Assembly (NCBI GenBank): GCA_947581895.1
Contig: CANPWE010000006.1
Coordinates: 1-51,034, forward strand
Length of the DNA: 51,034 nucleotides
Reading direction: 5' to 3'
Source: an uncultured Clostridia bacterium
GTDB lineage: Bacteria > Bacillota > Clostridia > TANB77 > CAG-508
In this document: positions 27,320-36,424 of the stretch, piece after piece
How the letters are laid out: the number at the start of each line of letters is the position of its first letter
How positions within the stretch are numbered: the stretch's first letter is position 1
Position numbers and translations under genes: made by a program
The notes under the pieces: model-generated
What the model was told of the DNA's origin: nothing
Seen by the model: the letters and a program-made list of their open reading frames with translations, nothing else
Databases searched by the model: none

Positions 27320-28294
27320 ATGAATGAGTTAATAAGCATAATAGTACCAGTATATAATGTTGAACAATATATATCTAAATGTATAGATAGTATTATAAAT
27401 CAAACATATAAAAACATAGAGATTATTTTAGTTGATGATGGATCTTCTGACAGAAGTGGATGCATTTGTGATGAATATAAGGAAAAAGATAATAGAATAA
27501 TTGTAATTCATAAAGAAAATGGTGGAATGTCTGATGCAAGAAATGTTGGACTAAAAGTTGCATCTGGTAAATATATAGGATTCGTAGATAGTGATGACTA
27601 TATTGAATATGATATGTTTGAAAAATTATATAATAATATAATACAATATAATGCCAATATTTCAATGTGTTCTTTTATTCACGAATTTCCTTCTGGAGAA
27701 AAAAAAGAAGGAAAGATATTTGATAAACAAATAACAATTTTAACTCCTATGGAAGCATTAAAAAATTTAATTGTTGAAAAAAATCTTTCAAATCATTTAT
27801 GGAATAAACTTTATGAAAGAAAATTGTTTGAAGATATTATCTTTCCATTTGGAAAGAAAATGGAAGATGTTTCTACATTATATAAATTATTCGAAAAAGC
27901 TAATACTTTAGTATATGATAATAGTATAGAATACCACTATATTCAAAGAGGAAATAGCATAATGGGTAAAATAGATTTAAAACTAATAAATGATACTGAG
28001 GAAAGTGTGTTTGAAAAAAATAGTTATTTAAAAAATAAATATCCAGATTTAGAAGATTATATAAATATTGAAAACATAAAAACATATAAATTACTACATT
28101 ATTATGCAAAAATAGGTAATTATAATTCATTAATAGAAAGTGATAAATATGAAGAATTTTATAAAATTTATAAAGAATTATATCCTAAATATAGAAAAGA
28201 TATAAAAAAACTATTGGATAGAAAAGTAGCACTTTCTTATGATTTGTTTTATTTTAGTAAAAAGCTGTACTTTTTGTACTTGAAATTGAAATAG
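27320..28294 (+). CDS. Family 2 glycosyltransferase
   Basis: A 324 aa GT-A enzyme. ATG 27320 follows GGAAAGG; the frame is open upstream to a TTG at 27287 but the family pattern begins MNELISIIVPVYN. Motifs: IILVDDGSSDRSG, ENGGMSDARNVGL, FVDSDDY and a C-terminal WNKLYERKLFEDI, typical of capsule GT2 enzymes of Firmicutes. It is related to the GT2 at 23.9 kb over the first 100 residues. Substrate unknown. Confidence 0.92.
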   Translation: MNELISIIVPVYNVEQYISKCIDSIINQTYKNIEIILVDDGSSDRSGCICDEYKEKDNRIIVIHKENGGMSDARNVGLKVASGKYIGFVDSDDYIEYDMFEKLYNNIIQYNANISMCSFIHEFPSGEKKEGKIFDKQITILTPMEALKNLIVEKNLSNHLWNKLYERKLFEDIIFPFGKKMEDVSTLYKLFEKANTLVYDNSIEYHYIQRGNSIMGKIDLKLINDTEESVFEKNSYLKNKYPDLEDYINIENIKTYKLLHYYAKIGNYNSLIESDKYEEFYKIYKELYPKYRKDIKKLLDRKVALSYDLFYFSKKLYFLYLKLK

Positions 28295-28309
28295 GAGGAG
28301 TGTATATAT

Positions 28310-29446
28310 ATGAAAGTTGGGACATTGACTTTTCATTCATCATATAATTTTGGTTCAAACTTACAAGCATATGCATTACAGAAATTTATAAATAAGTTGG
28401 GATTAAAATATAATGATAAAATTGAATATTCAATTATTAATTTAAGAAAAGAAGAACAAAATAAAATAAATAATTATAAATTAAATGATAATTTCTTAAA
28501 AAAAATGTTTAAAACTATATTCTTTGGAAATAAATTAAAAAAAAGACAAGTAAATTTTGAAAGTTTTATAGATAATTATTTAGATGTAACAAAAGAATAT
28601 AAAAATATAAATGAAATTATAAATGATAATATAAAATATGATTGCTGTATAACTGGTAGTGATCAAATTTGGAATTTAAATACATATGACTTTGATTGGA
28701 GTTATTTTTTAGATGGAATTAATTGCACAAGAAAGATATCTTATGCGGTTAGTTCAGGACCAGTAAAACGAGAAATTACAAAGGAAAATTCTGAAAAGAT
28801 AAAAAAACTTTTAAAGGAATATGATTATATATCTGTAAGAGAAGAAGGCACAAAGGAATTTGTAAAACAATTTACAGATAAAGAAATATATATAAATATG
28901 GATCCTACAATTTTATTGAGTAAAGAGGAGTGGAATGAAATTATTGAATCAAAAAAAATTATAGAAGAACCATATATATTATATTATTCGTTAAGACCAA
29001 ATAAAAAGAGAACTAAAATGTTAAGGGAATTATCAAAAAAAATGAATATGAAAGTAGTAGTAGCAAATCCATCATATAAGTATGATATAATTGGAGGATT
29101 TATAAAAAAATATGAATCAGGTCCATTAGAATTTTTGAATTTGCTAAAAAATGCTAATTTAGTTATATCATCGTCATTTCATGGTACTATATTTTCTGTA
29201 ATATTCAATGTACCATTTTACGCATTAAATGGACAAAATGATTATAGAATAAATACATTATTAAAAACAATTAAGTTAGAAGATCGTACAATATCAGAGA
29301 ATGATAATATTGATGAAATAATAAAAAATGCTTTTAATATAAATTTTGATATTGCCAATAATAATTTAGAAGTCGAGAAAGATAAAAGCGAAAAATATTT
29401 AAAAAAGGCACTAGATATAGGAGTAAATGATGAAAAATATATGTGA
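28310..29446 (+). CDS. Polysaccharide pyruvyl transferase family protein
   Basis: A 378 aa cytosolic protein of the PF04230 family, which adds pyruvate ketals (from PEP) to sugars of exported polymers. Seen: MKVGTLTFHSSYNFGSNLQAYAL at the start, GSDQIWN (about 117-123), SSGPVKREIT and SSFHGTIFSVIF near the C terminus. AGGAGG precedes ATG 28310. Its end overlaps the start of the FrhB-like gene by about 20 bases; these two families occur side by side in many capsule loci. Confidence 0.9.
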   Translation: MKVGTLTFHSSYNFGSNLQAYALQKFINKLGLKYNDKIEYSIINLRKEEQNKINNYKLNDNFLKKMFKTIFFGNKLKKRQVNFESFIDNYLDVTKEYKNINEIINDNIKYDCCITGSDQIWNLNTYDFDWSYFLDGINCTRKISYAVSSGPVKREITKENSEKIKKLLKEYDYISVREEGTKEFVKQFTDKEIYINMDPTILLSKEEWNEIIESKKIIEEPYILYYSLRPNKKRTKMLRELSKKMNMKVVVANPSYKYDIIGGFIKKYESGPLEFLNLLKNANLVISSSFHGTIFSVIFNVPFYALNGQNDYRINTLLKTIKLEDRTISENDNIDEIIKNAFNINFDIANNNLEVEKDKSEKYLKKALDIGVNDEKYM

Positions 29447-30567
29447 TAAAAAAGATTGTACGGGTTGTTTTGCATGTTACAATATATGTCCTAAAAAATG
29501 TATAGAAATGAAAGAAGATATCTATGGAAGAATATATCCTTACATTGATAGTAACAGATGTATTGAATGTGGTTTATGTAAAAAAACATGTCCACAAATA
29601 AATAAGCAATCTTTTAATGAACCAATTAATGCATATGCAATGTATAACAAAAATAAAGAAATAAGGAAAAATAGCACATCTGGAGGAGCTGCAACTACTT
29701 TTTATATAGAAACTTTAAAAAATAATGGTGTAGTATATGGCGCAAATAATATTGAAAATGGAAGTTTCAATTTCATAAGAATTACTGATGAATCACAATT
29801 ATATAAAGTGAAGGGATCTAAATATGTTCACTGTTATATAAATGATTGTTTCTATTTGGCTAAAAATGATTTACAAAAAGGATTAAAAGTTCTATTTATT
29901 CGGTACACCATGCCAAATTGCTGGTTTAAATTCTTATTTAGGTAAGAAATATGACAATTTAATTACAGTTGATTTAGTTTGCCATGGTGTTCCTACACAA
30001 AAGATGTTATTGGATGAAATAAAATTGCATAATTTTAATGTAAATGAAATTGATAAAATAAGCTTTAGAGATATTGATTTTATTATAAAGTTTTTTAAAG
30101 AAAATACATGTGTCTATAGTGAAGATAGTAATTCAAATTATTTTTATACACGATTTTTAAGTGCAATGTTCTATCGTGAAAATTGTTATAATTGTAAATA
30201 TGCCTGCAAGCAAAGGGTATCTGATATAACGATAGGTGATTTTTGGGGATTACAATCTCAAAAAGAAGAATTCATAGAAGAATATAAAGGGATTTCTTTA
30301 GTTATGCCTAATACAATTAAAGGAGAAAATTTTGTTAAACAATGTATGCAAAATATGGTATATGAGAAAAGATCTGTTGAAGAAGCTGTTAATGGGAATT
30401 ATCAATTACAGTATCCAAGTAAAAAACATAAAAAATATGATACTTTTATGAAGGTATATGCTAATTCAAATTATGAAAGAGCATGTAAAAAAACACGTAA
30501 TTTAAAGCAAGTCTTAAAAGATATAAAAATAATAAATAATACATATAAAAAAATTAAAGGAAGGTAG
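29427..30567 (+). CDS. FrhB-like Fe-S oxidoreductase (F420 hydrogenase/dehydrogenase beta family), +1 frameshift at CGG
   Basis: With one +1 shift this gives a 379 aa protein of the FrhB/FdhB family common in polysaccharide loci. The N terminus holds a 2[4Fe-4S] ferredoxin: CTGCFACYNICPKKC (about 9-23) and CIECGLCKKTCP (about 48-59). The middle has RKNSTSGGAAT. The unshifted frame stops at TAA 29943-29945. At ATT CGG T (29898-29904), skipping C29901 gives FIGTPCQIAGLNSYLG and VDLVCHGVPTQ, the hallmark GTPCQ and VCHG motifs, then runs to 30567 with NCYNCKYAC and ITIGDFWG. The glycine gained by the shift is the conserved Gly of GTPCQ. Start may be ATG 29427 or 29430. Exact reaction in capsule synthesis is unknown. 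Confidence 0.87.
29898..29904 (+). other. +1 frameshift site ATT CGG T (FrhB-like gene)
   Basis: The in-frame CGG is at 29901-29903. Skipping C29901 makes GGT the next codon and restores GTPCQ. The restored frame is open from there to 30567. Confidence 0.85.
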
Positions 30568-30568
30568 T

Positions 30569-31975
30569 ATGAGTAAAAAGAAAGAATTAGCATTTAATAC
30601 AATAATAATAGGAATAGGAAAATTTGGAACTCAAGTTGTATCATTTCTATTATTACCTTTATACACAACTGTTTTAAGTACAACAGAATATGGTATATAT
30701 GATTTAATATTAACAATTTCTATTTTTATGACACCAATAGTTACTTTGTTAATGGAAGAATCGATGTTTCGATTTTTAATAGATGCAAAAAACGAAAAGG
30801 AAAAAGGAAGTATTATATCTCAGGTAATAAGATATATTATAAAAAGATTAATAATATTTTCTATTATTGTAATTATAATAGGATGTTTTGTAAAAAAACG
30901 TGACATATATGTTGCATTACTATTTATCATATCTGGTGTAGCTATAACTTCAATAAATGCTATAGTCAGAGGATTAGGGAAAATAAAGCTTTTTTCTATT
31001 ACAAATTTTTTAAATGCATTAGGTGCCATTATTTTAAATGTGTTTTTTATATTAAAATTAAAATTGGGCTATTTATCATTATTATACTCTGCAATAATAA
31101 TAAATATGTTATGTGTTATAATTATTACATATAAATTAAAATTATATAAGTATGTTAGATATAGAAAACAGAATAATAGAATAAGGGAAATGAAAAAATA
31201 CTCTTTACCACTTGTTCCTAACAGCATATCATGGTCAATAATAAATACATCAGATAGACTAATAATATCAGGGTTTTGGGGAGCTGGAGCTAATGGCATA
31301 TATTCTATGGCTAATAAATTCCCAACAATTATGGATACAATATATGGCTTTTTTTATACAGCATGGAAAGAGTCAGCAGCTAAAGCATTGAAAGATGATG
31401 ATAGTTCTAATTTTTATAATGTAATTTATGATACTTTAAAAAGATTATTATTTTCTATTGTAATTGGAATATATGCATGTATGCCATTTGTGTTTAATTT
31501 ACTGGTAAGAAATGAATTTCAGGAAGCATATATTTATATACCAATTTTAATATTGGCAATGTATTATAGTAATATGTCAGGCTTTTATGGGGGAATATTC
31601 TCAGCTTATAAAGATACAAAAATAATGGGATATACTACAATGATTTCAGCAGTAATTAATTTTATAATAAATATTATATGTATTCATTTTATAGGAATAT
31701 GGGCTGCAGCACTTTCAACATTAATTGCGACATTTACTGTATATTTTATTAGGAAAAAGAATATTAAAAATGTAATAATATTAACAAAAGATGCATTAAC
31801 TTTGAAAATAGTAAAAGTTTTTAGTATTATATTTACTATATTTGTGTATTATTCTAATTCTATGGTATGGAATATAGTATCTTTAGTTTATGTATTAGTA
31901 CTTTCTTTGATTATAAATAGAAAATCTATTGAAATGATTATGAATTTTGCAAAAAGCAAATTTTTAAAAAGTTAA
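30569..31975 (+). CDS. wzx: Wzx-type polysaccharide flippase
   Basis: A 468 aa integral membrane protein with about 12-14 hydrophobic segments and the start KELAFNTIIIGIGKFGTQVVS typical of Wzx/MOP-superfamily flippases (PF01943). ISGFWGAGANGIYSMANKFP (about 230-249) is a conserved part of the family. It would flip undecaprenyl-linked repeat units for the Wzy-like polymerase at 24.9 kb. GAAGG precedes ATG 30569, one base after the previous stop, so it is in the same operon. Confidence 0.92.
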   Translation: MSKKKELAFNTIIIGIGKFGTQVVSFLLLPLYTTVLSTTEYGIYDLILTISIFMTPIVTLLMEESMFRFLIDAKNEKEKGSIISQVIRYIIKRLIIFSIIVIIIGCFVKKRDIYVALLFIISGVAITSINAIVRGLGKIKLFSITNFLNALGAIILNVFFILKLKLGYLSLLYSAIIINMLCVIIITYKLKLYKYVRYRKQNNRIREMKKYSLPLVPNSISWSIINTSDRLIISGFWGAGANGIYSMANKFPTIMDTIYGFFYTAWKESAAKALKDDDSSNFYNVIYDTLKRLLFSIVIGIYACMPFVFNLLVRNEFQEAYIYIPILILAMYYSNMSGFYGGIFSAYKDTKIMGYTTMISAVINFIINIICIHFIGIWAAALSTLIATFTVYFIRKKNIKNVIILTKDALTLKIVKVFSIIFTIFVYYSNSMVWNIVSLVYVLVLSLIINRKSIEMIMNFAKSKFLKS

Positions 31976-32091
31976 AAAATAATATTTGAATAGTATATTT
32001 GTATAAATAAATTATATGAATGTTTAAAATATAGGATAAATACTCTTATTAAAAATTAATTTTCATTATAACTATATAAGGAGGAAAATAA

Positions 32092-33222
32092 ATGAATTAC
32101 GATTATTTAATAGTAGGATCGGGTTTATTTGGTTCAATATTTGCTTATGAGGCAAACAAAAAGGGAAAAAAATGCTTAGTAATAGACAAGCGTCCAAACA
32201 TAGCAGGAAATATTTATACTGAGGAACAACATGGAATAAATGTACATAAATATGGTGCACATATTTTTCACACAAGTAATCAAGAGGCATGGGATTATAT
32301 AAATCAATTTGCAACATTTAATCGTTACACAAATTCACCAGTAGCAAGATATAAAGATGAATTATATAATATGCCTTTTAATATGAATACATTTAATAAA
32401 TTATGGGGAGTTGTAACTCCTCAAGAGGCAAAGGCAAAAATTGAAAAAGAAAAACAAGAAGCGGGAATAACAGAACCAAAAAATCTTGAAGAACAAGCAA
32501 TTAGCTTAGTTGGAAAAACTATATATGAAAAACTTGTTAAAGGTTATACAGAAAAACAATGGGGGCAAAAAGCAACAGAACTTCCTAGTTTTATTATTAA
32601 AAGATTACCAGTTAGATTTATTTATGATAACAATTATTTTAATAATTTATATCAAGGAATTCCAATTGGAGGATATACAAAAATAATAGAAAAAATGCTT
32701 GATGGAATTGAAGTACGTCTTAATTGTGATTATTTTGAACATAAAGATGAGCTTGAAAATATAGCTGAAAAAATAGTTTTTACAGGTCCTATTGATCAAT
32801 ATTATGATTATAAATTTGGTGAATTACAATATAGAAGTGTTCGTTTTGAAACAGAAGTTTTAGATGTAGAAAATTACCAAGGAAATGCAGTTGTTAATTA
32901 TACAGAATATGAAGTACCTTATACAAGAATTATTGAACATAAACATTTTGAATTTGGTGCTAGCCTTGGAAGAGAAGCAGAAGGTGAAGCTAAAGAAAAA
33001 ACAATAATTTCTAAAGAATATTCAGATACATGGGTACAAGGTAAAGAACCATATTATCCTATAAATAATGAAAGAAATGATAGTTTGTATAAAAAATATG
33101 AAGAATTAGCAAAACAAGATTCTAAAGTTATTTTTGGAGGAAGACTTGGTCAATATAAGTATTATGATATGGATAAAATAATAATTGAAGCATTGAAATG
33201 TGTAAAAGAAGAATTAAAATAA
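32092..33222 (+). CDS. glf: UDP-galactopyranose mutase
   Basis: A 376 aa flavoenzyme converting UDP-Galp to UDP-Galf. FAD-binding LIVGSGLFGSIFA at residues 6-18, then KRPNIAGNIYTE and KYGAHIFHTSN (the active-site loop), YTEKQWG and RLPVRF, and a C-terminal GGRLGQYKYYDMD. AAGGAGGA precedes ATG 32092. It indicates that the polymer contains galactofuranose. A 116 bp gap before the gene leaves room for its own promoter. Confidence 0.97.
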   Translation: MNYDYLIVGSGLFGSIFAYEANKKGKKCLVIDKRPNIAGNIYTEEQHGINVHKYGAHIFHTSNQEAWDYINQFATFNRYTNSPVARYKDELYNMPFNMNTFNKLWGVVTPQEAKAKIEKEKQEAGITEPKNLEEQAISLVGKTIYEKLVKGYTEKQWGQKATELPSFIIKRLPVRFIYDNNYFNNLYQGIPIGGYTKIIEKMLDGIEVRLNCDYFEHKDELENIAEKIVFTGPIDQYYDYKFGELQYRSVRFETEVLDVENYQGNAVVNYTEYEVPYTRIIEHKHFEFGASLGREAEGEAKEKTIISKEYSDTWVQGKEPYYPINNERNDSLYKKYEELAKQDSKVIFGGRLGQYKYYDMDKIIIEALKCVKEELK

Positions 33223-33381
33223 TTTGTAATAAATTAAAAGTTATAAAATATAATTATGTAATATTATAAAATTTGAATAAGTAAAAATATTACATTAGAA
33301 TTATAAAAAATGATATATAAATGGTAAAATTAAGAAAAATATTGAAAAAATTTGACCAAAATGAAAGGATTGTGTATAATT

Positions 33382-33915
33382 ATGAAAAAAGCTTTATTGG
33401 TAATAGTATTACTAACAATGGCAGTAGGCTGGATGGCTTTAATATATAAACTTTCAGGAATGAATACTCAAAATTCAAATGGAAAAAGTACAGATATAAT
33501 TGCTATGTTTATAGAAGATACATTAGATGTAACAAATGAATATGGAATAACAAGTTCACATCCAGATGCTTCTAAATTAGCTCGTGTATCCAAATTAATT
33601 AATGCACCAATGAGAAAAGTGATGCATGCTTCTGTATATTTAATATTATCATTTTTTATAATATTATTCATGAATGTATTATTTAATAATAAACATTATT
33701 GGACTGCTTTAATAATTACTCTTGTATTATGTGTTGGTTTTGCAATATCAGATGAATATCATCAAACATTTGTAAGTGGAAGAACAGGACAGCCTTTAGA
33801 TGTATGTATTGATTCAGCTGGAGCTATTGTTGGAACTTTAATTTATTCTTCATACTATATAGTTTATAAAAATGGATACAAAAAGGGAATAAATGAATTG
33901 GAGACTGAAAATTAA
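33382..33915 (+). CDS. VanZ-like membrane protein
   Basis: A membrane protein of 177 aa from ATG 33382 (AAAGGA about 12 bases upstream; ATG 33361 is a weaker choice). It has an N-terminal hydrophobic segment, an extracytoplasmic stretch, R.VMHASVYLILSFF (about 74-86) and the signature ISDEYHQTFVSGRTGQPLDV, as in VanZ-domain proteins (PF04892), then a last membrane segment. The family is linked to teicoplanin tolerance and envelope functions but has no settled biochemical role. Confidence 0.85.
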   Translation: MKKALLVIVLLTMAVGWMALIYKLSGMNTQNSNGKSTDIIAMFIEDTLDVTNEYGITSSHPDASKLARVSKLINAPMRKVMHASVYLILSFFIILFMNVLFNNKHYWTALIITLVLCVGFAISDEYHQTFVSGRTGQPLDVCIDSAGAIVGTLIYSSYYIVYKNGYKKGINELETEN

Positions 33916-33992
33916 ATATGTGGATGGAAATATAAAAAATGGTTTATAGGTAGCCTTATAAAAAACCTAAATATATTTTAGAGGAAAAAATA

Positions 33993-35033
33993 ATGTCAAA
34001 AAAATCGTATAATAAATCAAAAAAAAATAGTGGTTTTAGAGTATTTCTAAAGGTTGTATTAGTATTATTAATAATTTTATTAATATTTTTCGCAGCAATA
34101 ACTGCTATAGCATATAGTAAATTGTCAAAAATTAATTATGTTCAACTTGATAACATCCAGATGAATGAAGGTGTTGCAGAAAAACTGAAAGGTTATAGAA
34201 ATATAGCAATTTTCGGTGTAGATGCAAGAGCAAATACATATAGTAACACAAGAAGTGATTGTATAATTATTGCAAGTATAAATCAAGATAATAATAAAAT
34301 ACGACTAACTTCAATTTATAGAGATACATATGTATATATAGAGGGTCATGGATATGATAAAATTACACATGCATATGCATATGGAGGTCCTGAACTAGCT
34401 ATTAATACAATAAATAAAAACTTGGATTTAAATATTACAGAATTTGTTGCTGTAAACTTTGATGCTGTTATGGATATTATTGATAATATAGGTGGGGTAT
34501 CTATAGAAATTGATTCTGATGAATTAGGATATTTAAATAAATATATAGGAGATATTAATAATGAAATGGGAAAAAATTCTGCTAAAGTTTCAGGTACAGG
34601 TGAACATAATTTATTAGGTGTTCAAGCTTTAGCATATTCAAGGATTCGTTATACATCAGGTGGGGATTTTAAAAGAGCAGAAAGAATGAGAGAAGTTTTA
34701 AATGCAACTTTTTCTAAAGCAAAAACCCTAAGTATTGGTAAATTAAATAATATGGCAGATATTTTACTTCCTAAAGTATATACTAATATTTCTTCAACAG
34801 AAATTTTAAGCTTATTGCCAAGTATTTATCAATATAGTATGGATACAGGAGATGGCTGGCCTTATGATAAAAAGAGTTACAATAATGGAGTATATTATGC
34901 TGCACCTGTTACTTTGGAAAGTAATGTTAAACAATTACATGAAAAATTATTTGGTAATAATGGTTATGAGGTAAGTGATACTGTTAAGAAATATAGTGAG
35001 GAAATTGTTAGAAAAACTGGCTATAGTAAATAG
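33993..35033 (+). CDS. LytR-CpsA-Psr family glycopolymer ligase
   Basis: A 346 aa protein with one N-terminal membrane segment (about 18-40) and an extracellular LCP domain: IFGVDARANTYSNTRSDCIIIAS (motif with conserved Arg/Asp), LTSIYRDTYVYI, KITHAYAYGG, VAVNFDAVMDIID and LAYSRIRYTSGGDFKRAERMR. LCP enzymes transfer undecaprenyl-linked polymers to peptidoglycan. In this locus it is the likely attachment enzyme for the polymer(s) made by the neighbouring genes. ATG 33993 has GAGGA upstream; a strong terminator follows. Confidence 0.94.
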   Translation: MSKKSYNKSKKNSGFRVFLKVVLVLLIILLIFFAAITAIAYSKLSKINYVQLDNIQMNEGVAEKLKGYRNIAIFGVDARANTYSNTRSDCIIIASINQDNNKIRLTSIYRDTYVYIEGHGYDKITHAYAYGGPELAINTINKNLDLNITEFVAVNFDAVMDIIDNIGGVSIEIDSDELGYLNKYIGDINNEMGKNSAKVSGTGEHNLLGVQALAYSRIRYTSGGDFKRAERMREVLNATFSKAKTLSIGKLNNMADILLPKVYTNISSTEILSLLPSIYQYSMDTGDGWPYDKKSYNNGVYYAAPVTLESNVKQLHEKLFGNNGYEVSDTVKKYSEEIVRKTGYSK

Positions 35034-35040
35034 AAAGAAA

Positions 35041-35077
35041 AATCCAAATGAGACTTAAATTCTCATTTGGATTTTTT
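35041..35077 (+). terminator. Terminator after the LCP gene
   Basis: AATCCAAATGAGA (35041-35053) pairs perfectly with TCTCATTTGGATT (35061-35073) around a 7-base loop; T run to 35077. Confidence 0.93.
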
Positions 35078-35124
35078 GGGGTTATAAAATAATTATAAAT
35101 AATAAAAATTTAGTAAATAAAATA

Positions 35125-35153
35125 TTTACAAAATAATGAAAATATGACATAAT
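35125..35153 (+). promoter_or_regulatory. Promoter of the DPM1-like glycosyltransferase gene
   Basis: TTTACA at 35125-35130, 17 bp spacer, CATAAT at 35148-35153. It lies between the LCP terminator and the next gene. Confidence 0.6.
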
Positions 35154-35208
35154 ATGAAAAGAATGAGTCATAATAATAATAAAAATTTATATTAAAGAAA
35201 GGAAAAAA

Positions 35209-36141
35209 ATGGAAGGAAAAATAGCTATATTAATACCATGTTATAATGAAAGTAAAACAATTGAAAAGGTAATTAAAGACTATAAAGAAGCTTTGCCAGA
35301 AGCAGATATATATGTATATGATAACAATTCAAAAGATGGAACAGATGAAATTGCAAAAAAAGCAGGTGCTATAGTAAGATATGAAACAAAACAAGGCAAG
35401 GGAAATGTAATAAGAACGATGTTTAGAGATATAGATGCAGATTGTTATTTGATGATTGATGGAGACGACACATATCCAGCAGAAAGTGCAAGAGAAATGT
35501 GTGAATATATATTAAATGATGATGTAGATATGGTTATTGGAGATAGGTTATCATCAACATATTTTCAAGAAAATAAAAGACCATTTCATAATTTTGGAAA
35601 TAAAATAGTAAGAAGCTTAATAAATAAAATATTTAAAAATAATATTAATGATATAATGACTGGATATAGAGCTTTTAGTTACAAGTTTGTTAAAACTTTT
35701 CCAATATTATCTAAAGGTTTTGAAATTGAAACAGAAATGTCTATACATGCAATAGACAAGAATTTTACATTAAAAGAAATACCAGTACAATATAGAGATA
35801 GACCAGCTGGAAGTGTTTCAAAATTAAACACATATAAAGATGGTTTAAGAGTATTAAAAACAATAGCAACATTATTTAAAGAGTATAAACCTGGTTTATT
35901 TTTTAATGTAATAGCATCAATATTCTTTATAATATCAGTAGTATTAGCTATACCTGTTCTTTTTGAATATTTTGAAACAGGATTGGTGCCACGATTTCCA
36001 ACATTAATTGTTGCAAGCATATCATTAATAATAACACTCTTATTGAATGTAACTGGTATAATATTACAAGTTATTGTAAAGAAACATAGGCAATTATTTG
36101 AATTGCAATTAAATCAGATATGTATATTGAAAAATAAATAA
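35209..36141 (+). CDS. DPM1/GtrB-like family 2 glycosyltransferase
   Basis: A 310 aa GT2 enzyme with a cytosolic catalytic domain (AILIPCYNESKTIEKV, YVYDNNSKDGT, GKGNVIRTMF, LMIDGDDTYPAE, MTGYRAFSYKF, YRDRPAGSVSKL) and two C-terminal membrane helices (about 228-250 and 265-285). This layout is that of polyprenyl-phosphate sugar synthases and GtrB proteins, which make lipid-linked donors for side-branch glycosylation. Substrate unknown. GAAAGGAAA precedes ATG 35209. Monocistronic: promoter and terminator flank it. Confidence 0.9.
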   Translation: MEGKIAILIPCYNESKTIEKVIKDYKEALPEADIYVYDNNSKDGTDEIAKKAGAIVRYETKQGKGNVIRTMFRDIDADCYLMIDGDDTYPAESAREMCEYILNDDVDMVIGDRLSSTYFQENKRPFHNFGNKIVRSLINKIFKNNINDIMTGYRAFSYKFVKTFPILSKGFEIETEMSIHAIDKNFTLKEIPVQYRDRPAGSVSKLNTYKDGLRVLKTIATLFKEYKPGLFFNVIASIFFIISVVLAIPVLFEYFETGLVPRFPTLIVASISLIITLLLNVTGIILQVIVKKHRQLFELQLNQICILKNK

Positions 36142-36148
36142 AAAGAAG

Positions 36149-36181
36149 ATAAAGGTATCTATGTGGTTGCCTTTATTTTTT
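36149..36181 (+). terminator. Terminator after the DPM1-like gene
   Basis: ATAAAGG (36149-36155) pairs with CCTTTAT (36170-36176) with a loop of 14 bases and a T run following. The long loop makes this a moderate call. Confidence 0.55.
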
Positions 36182-36243
36182 GTATTAATAATATGACTAA
36201 TATATCTGTTTTTGATTTAATATTTTATTGGTTACTATTTAAC

Positions 36244-36306
36244 ACTTTTGCAGGAACTAGATTACTCTACAATGTTTTTTTGAAAAAAGCGTTAAATCGT
36301 AACCTT
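36244..36306 (+). repeat. Dispersed intergenic repeat, diverged copy
   Basis: Starts ACTTTTGCAGGAACTAG and continues TACTCTACA, a T run, then TTAAAT.GTAACCTT. The second half is related to 64-109 at the left end of the window, and the CTTTTGCAGGA word occurs there on the opposite strand. It sits alone between two transcription units. Confidence 0.6.
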
Positions 36307-36330
36307 TGTTAAGTAAAATACCAAAAACTA

Positions 36331-36359
36331 TTGAAATAAAAATAGTTTTATAATACAAT
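36331..36359 (+). promoter_or_regulatory. rpiA promoter
   Basis: TTGAAA at 36331-36336, 17 bp spacer, TACAAT at 36354-36359. A 9 bp inverted repeat, AAAACTATT (36324-36332)/AATAGTTTT (36341-36349), overlaps the -35 box. The word AAAAACTATTGAAA is shared with the rpmE promoter. Confidence 0.6.
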
Positions 36360-36424
36360 AAAAAAAAATCAAGAATTTATAAAGGTCAATAGCAAAATTA
36401 AAGTAAACAGGGAGGACAAGTAGT

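Noticed and set aside
5493..29904. Reassignment of CGG to another amino acid (as reported in some low-GC bacteria)
   Set aside because: Changing the meaning of CGG does not restore the reading frame; all four genes need a one-base shift.
5493..29904. Sequencing or assembly errors as the cause of the four frame changes
   Set aside because: The sites are not homopolymers, and four errors of the same kind (extra C before GG) all making an otherwise absent codon are unlikely. Not excluded without reads.
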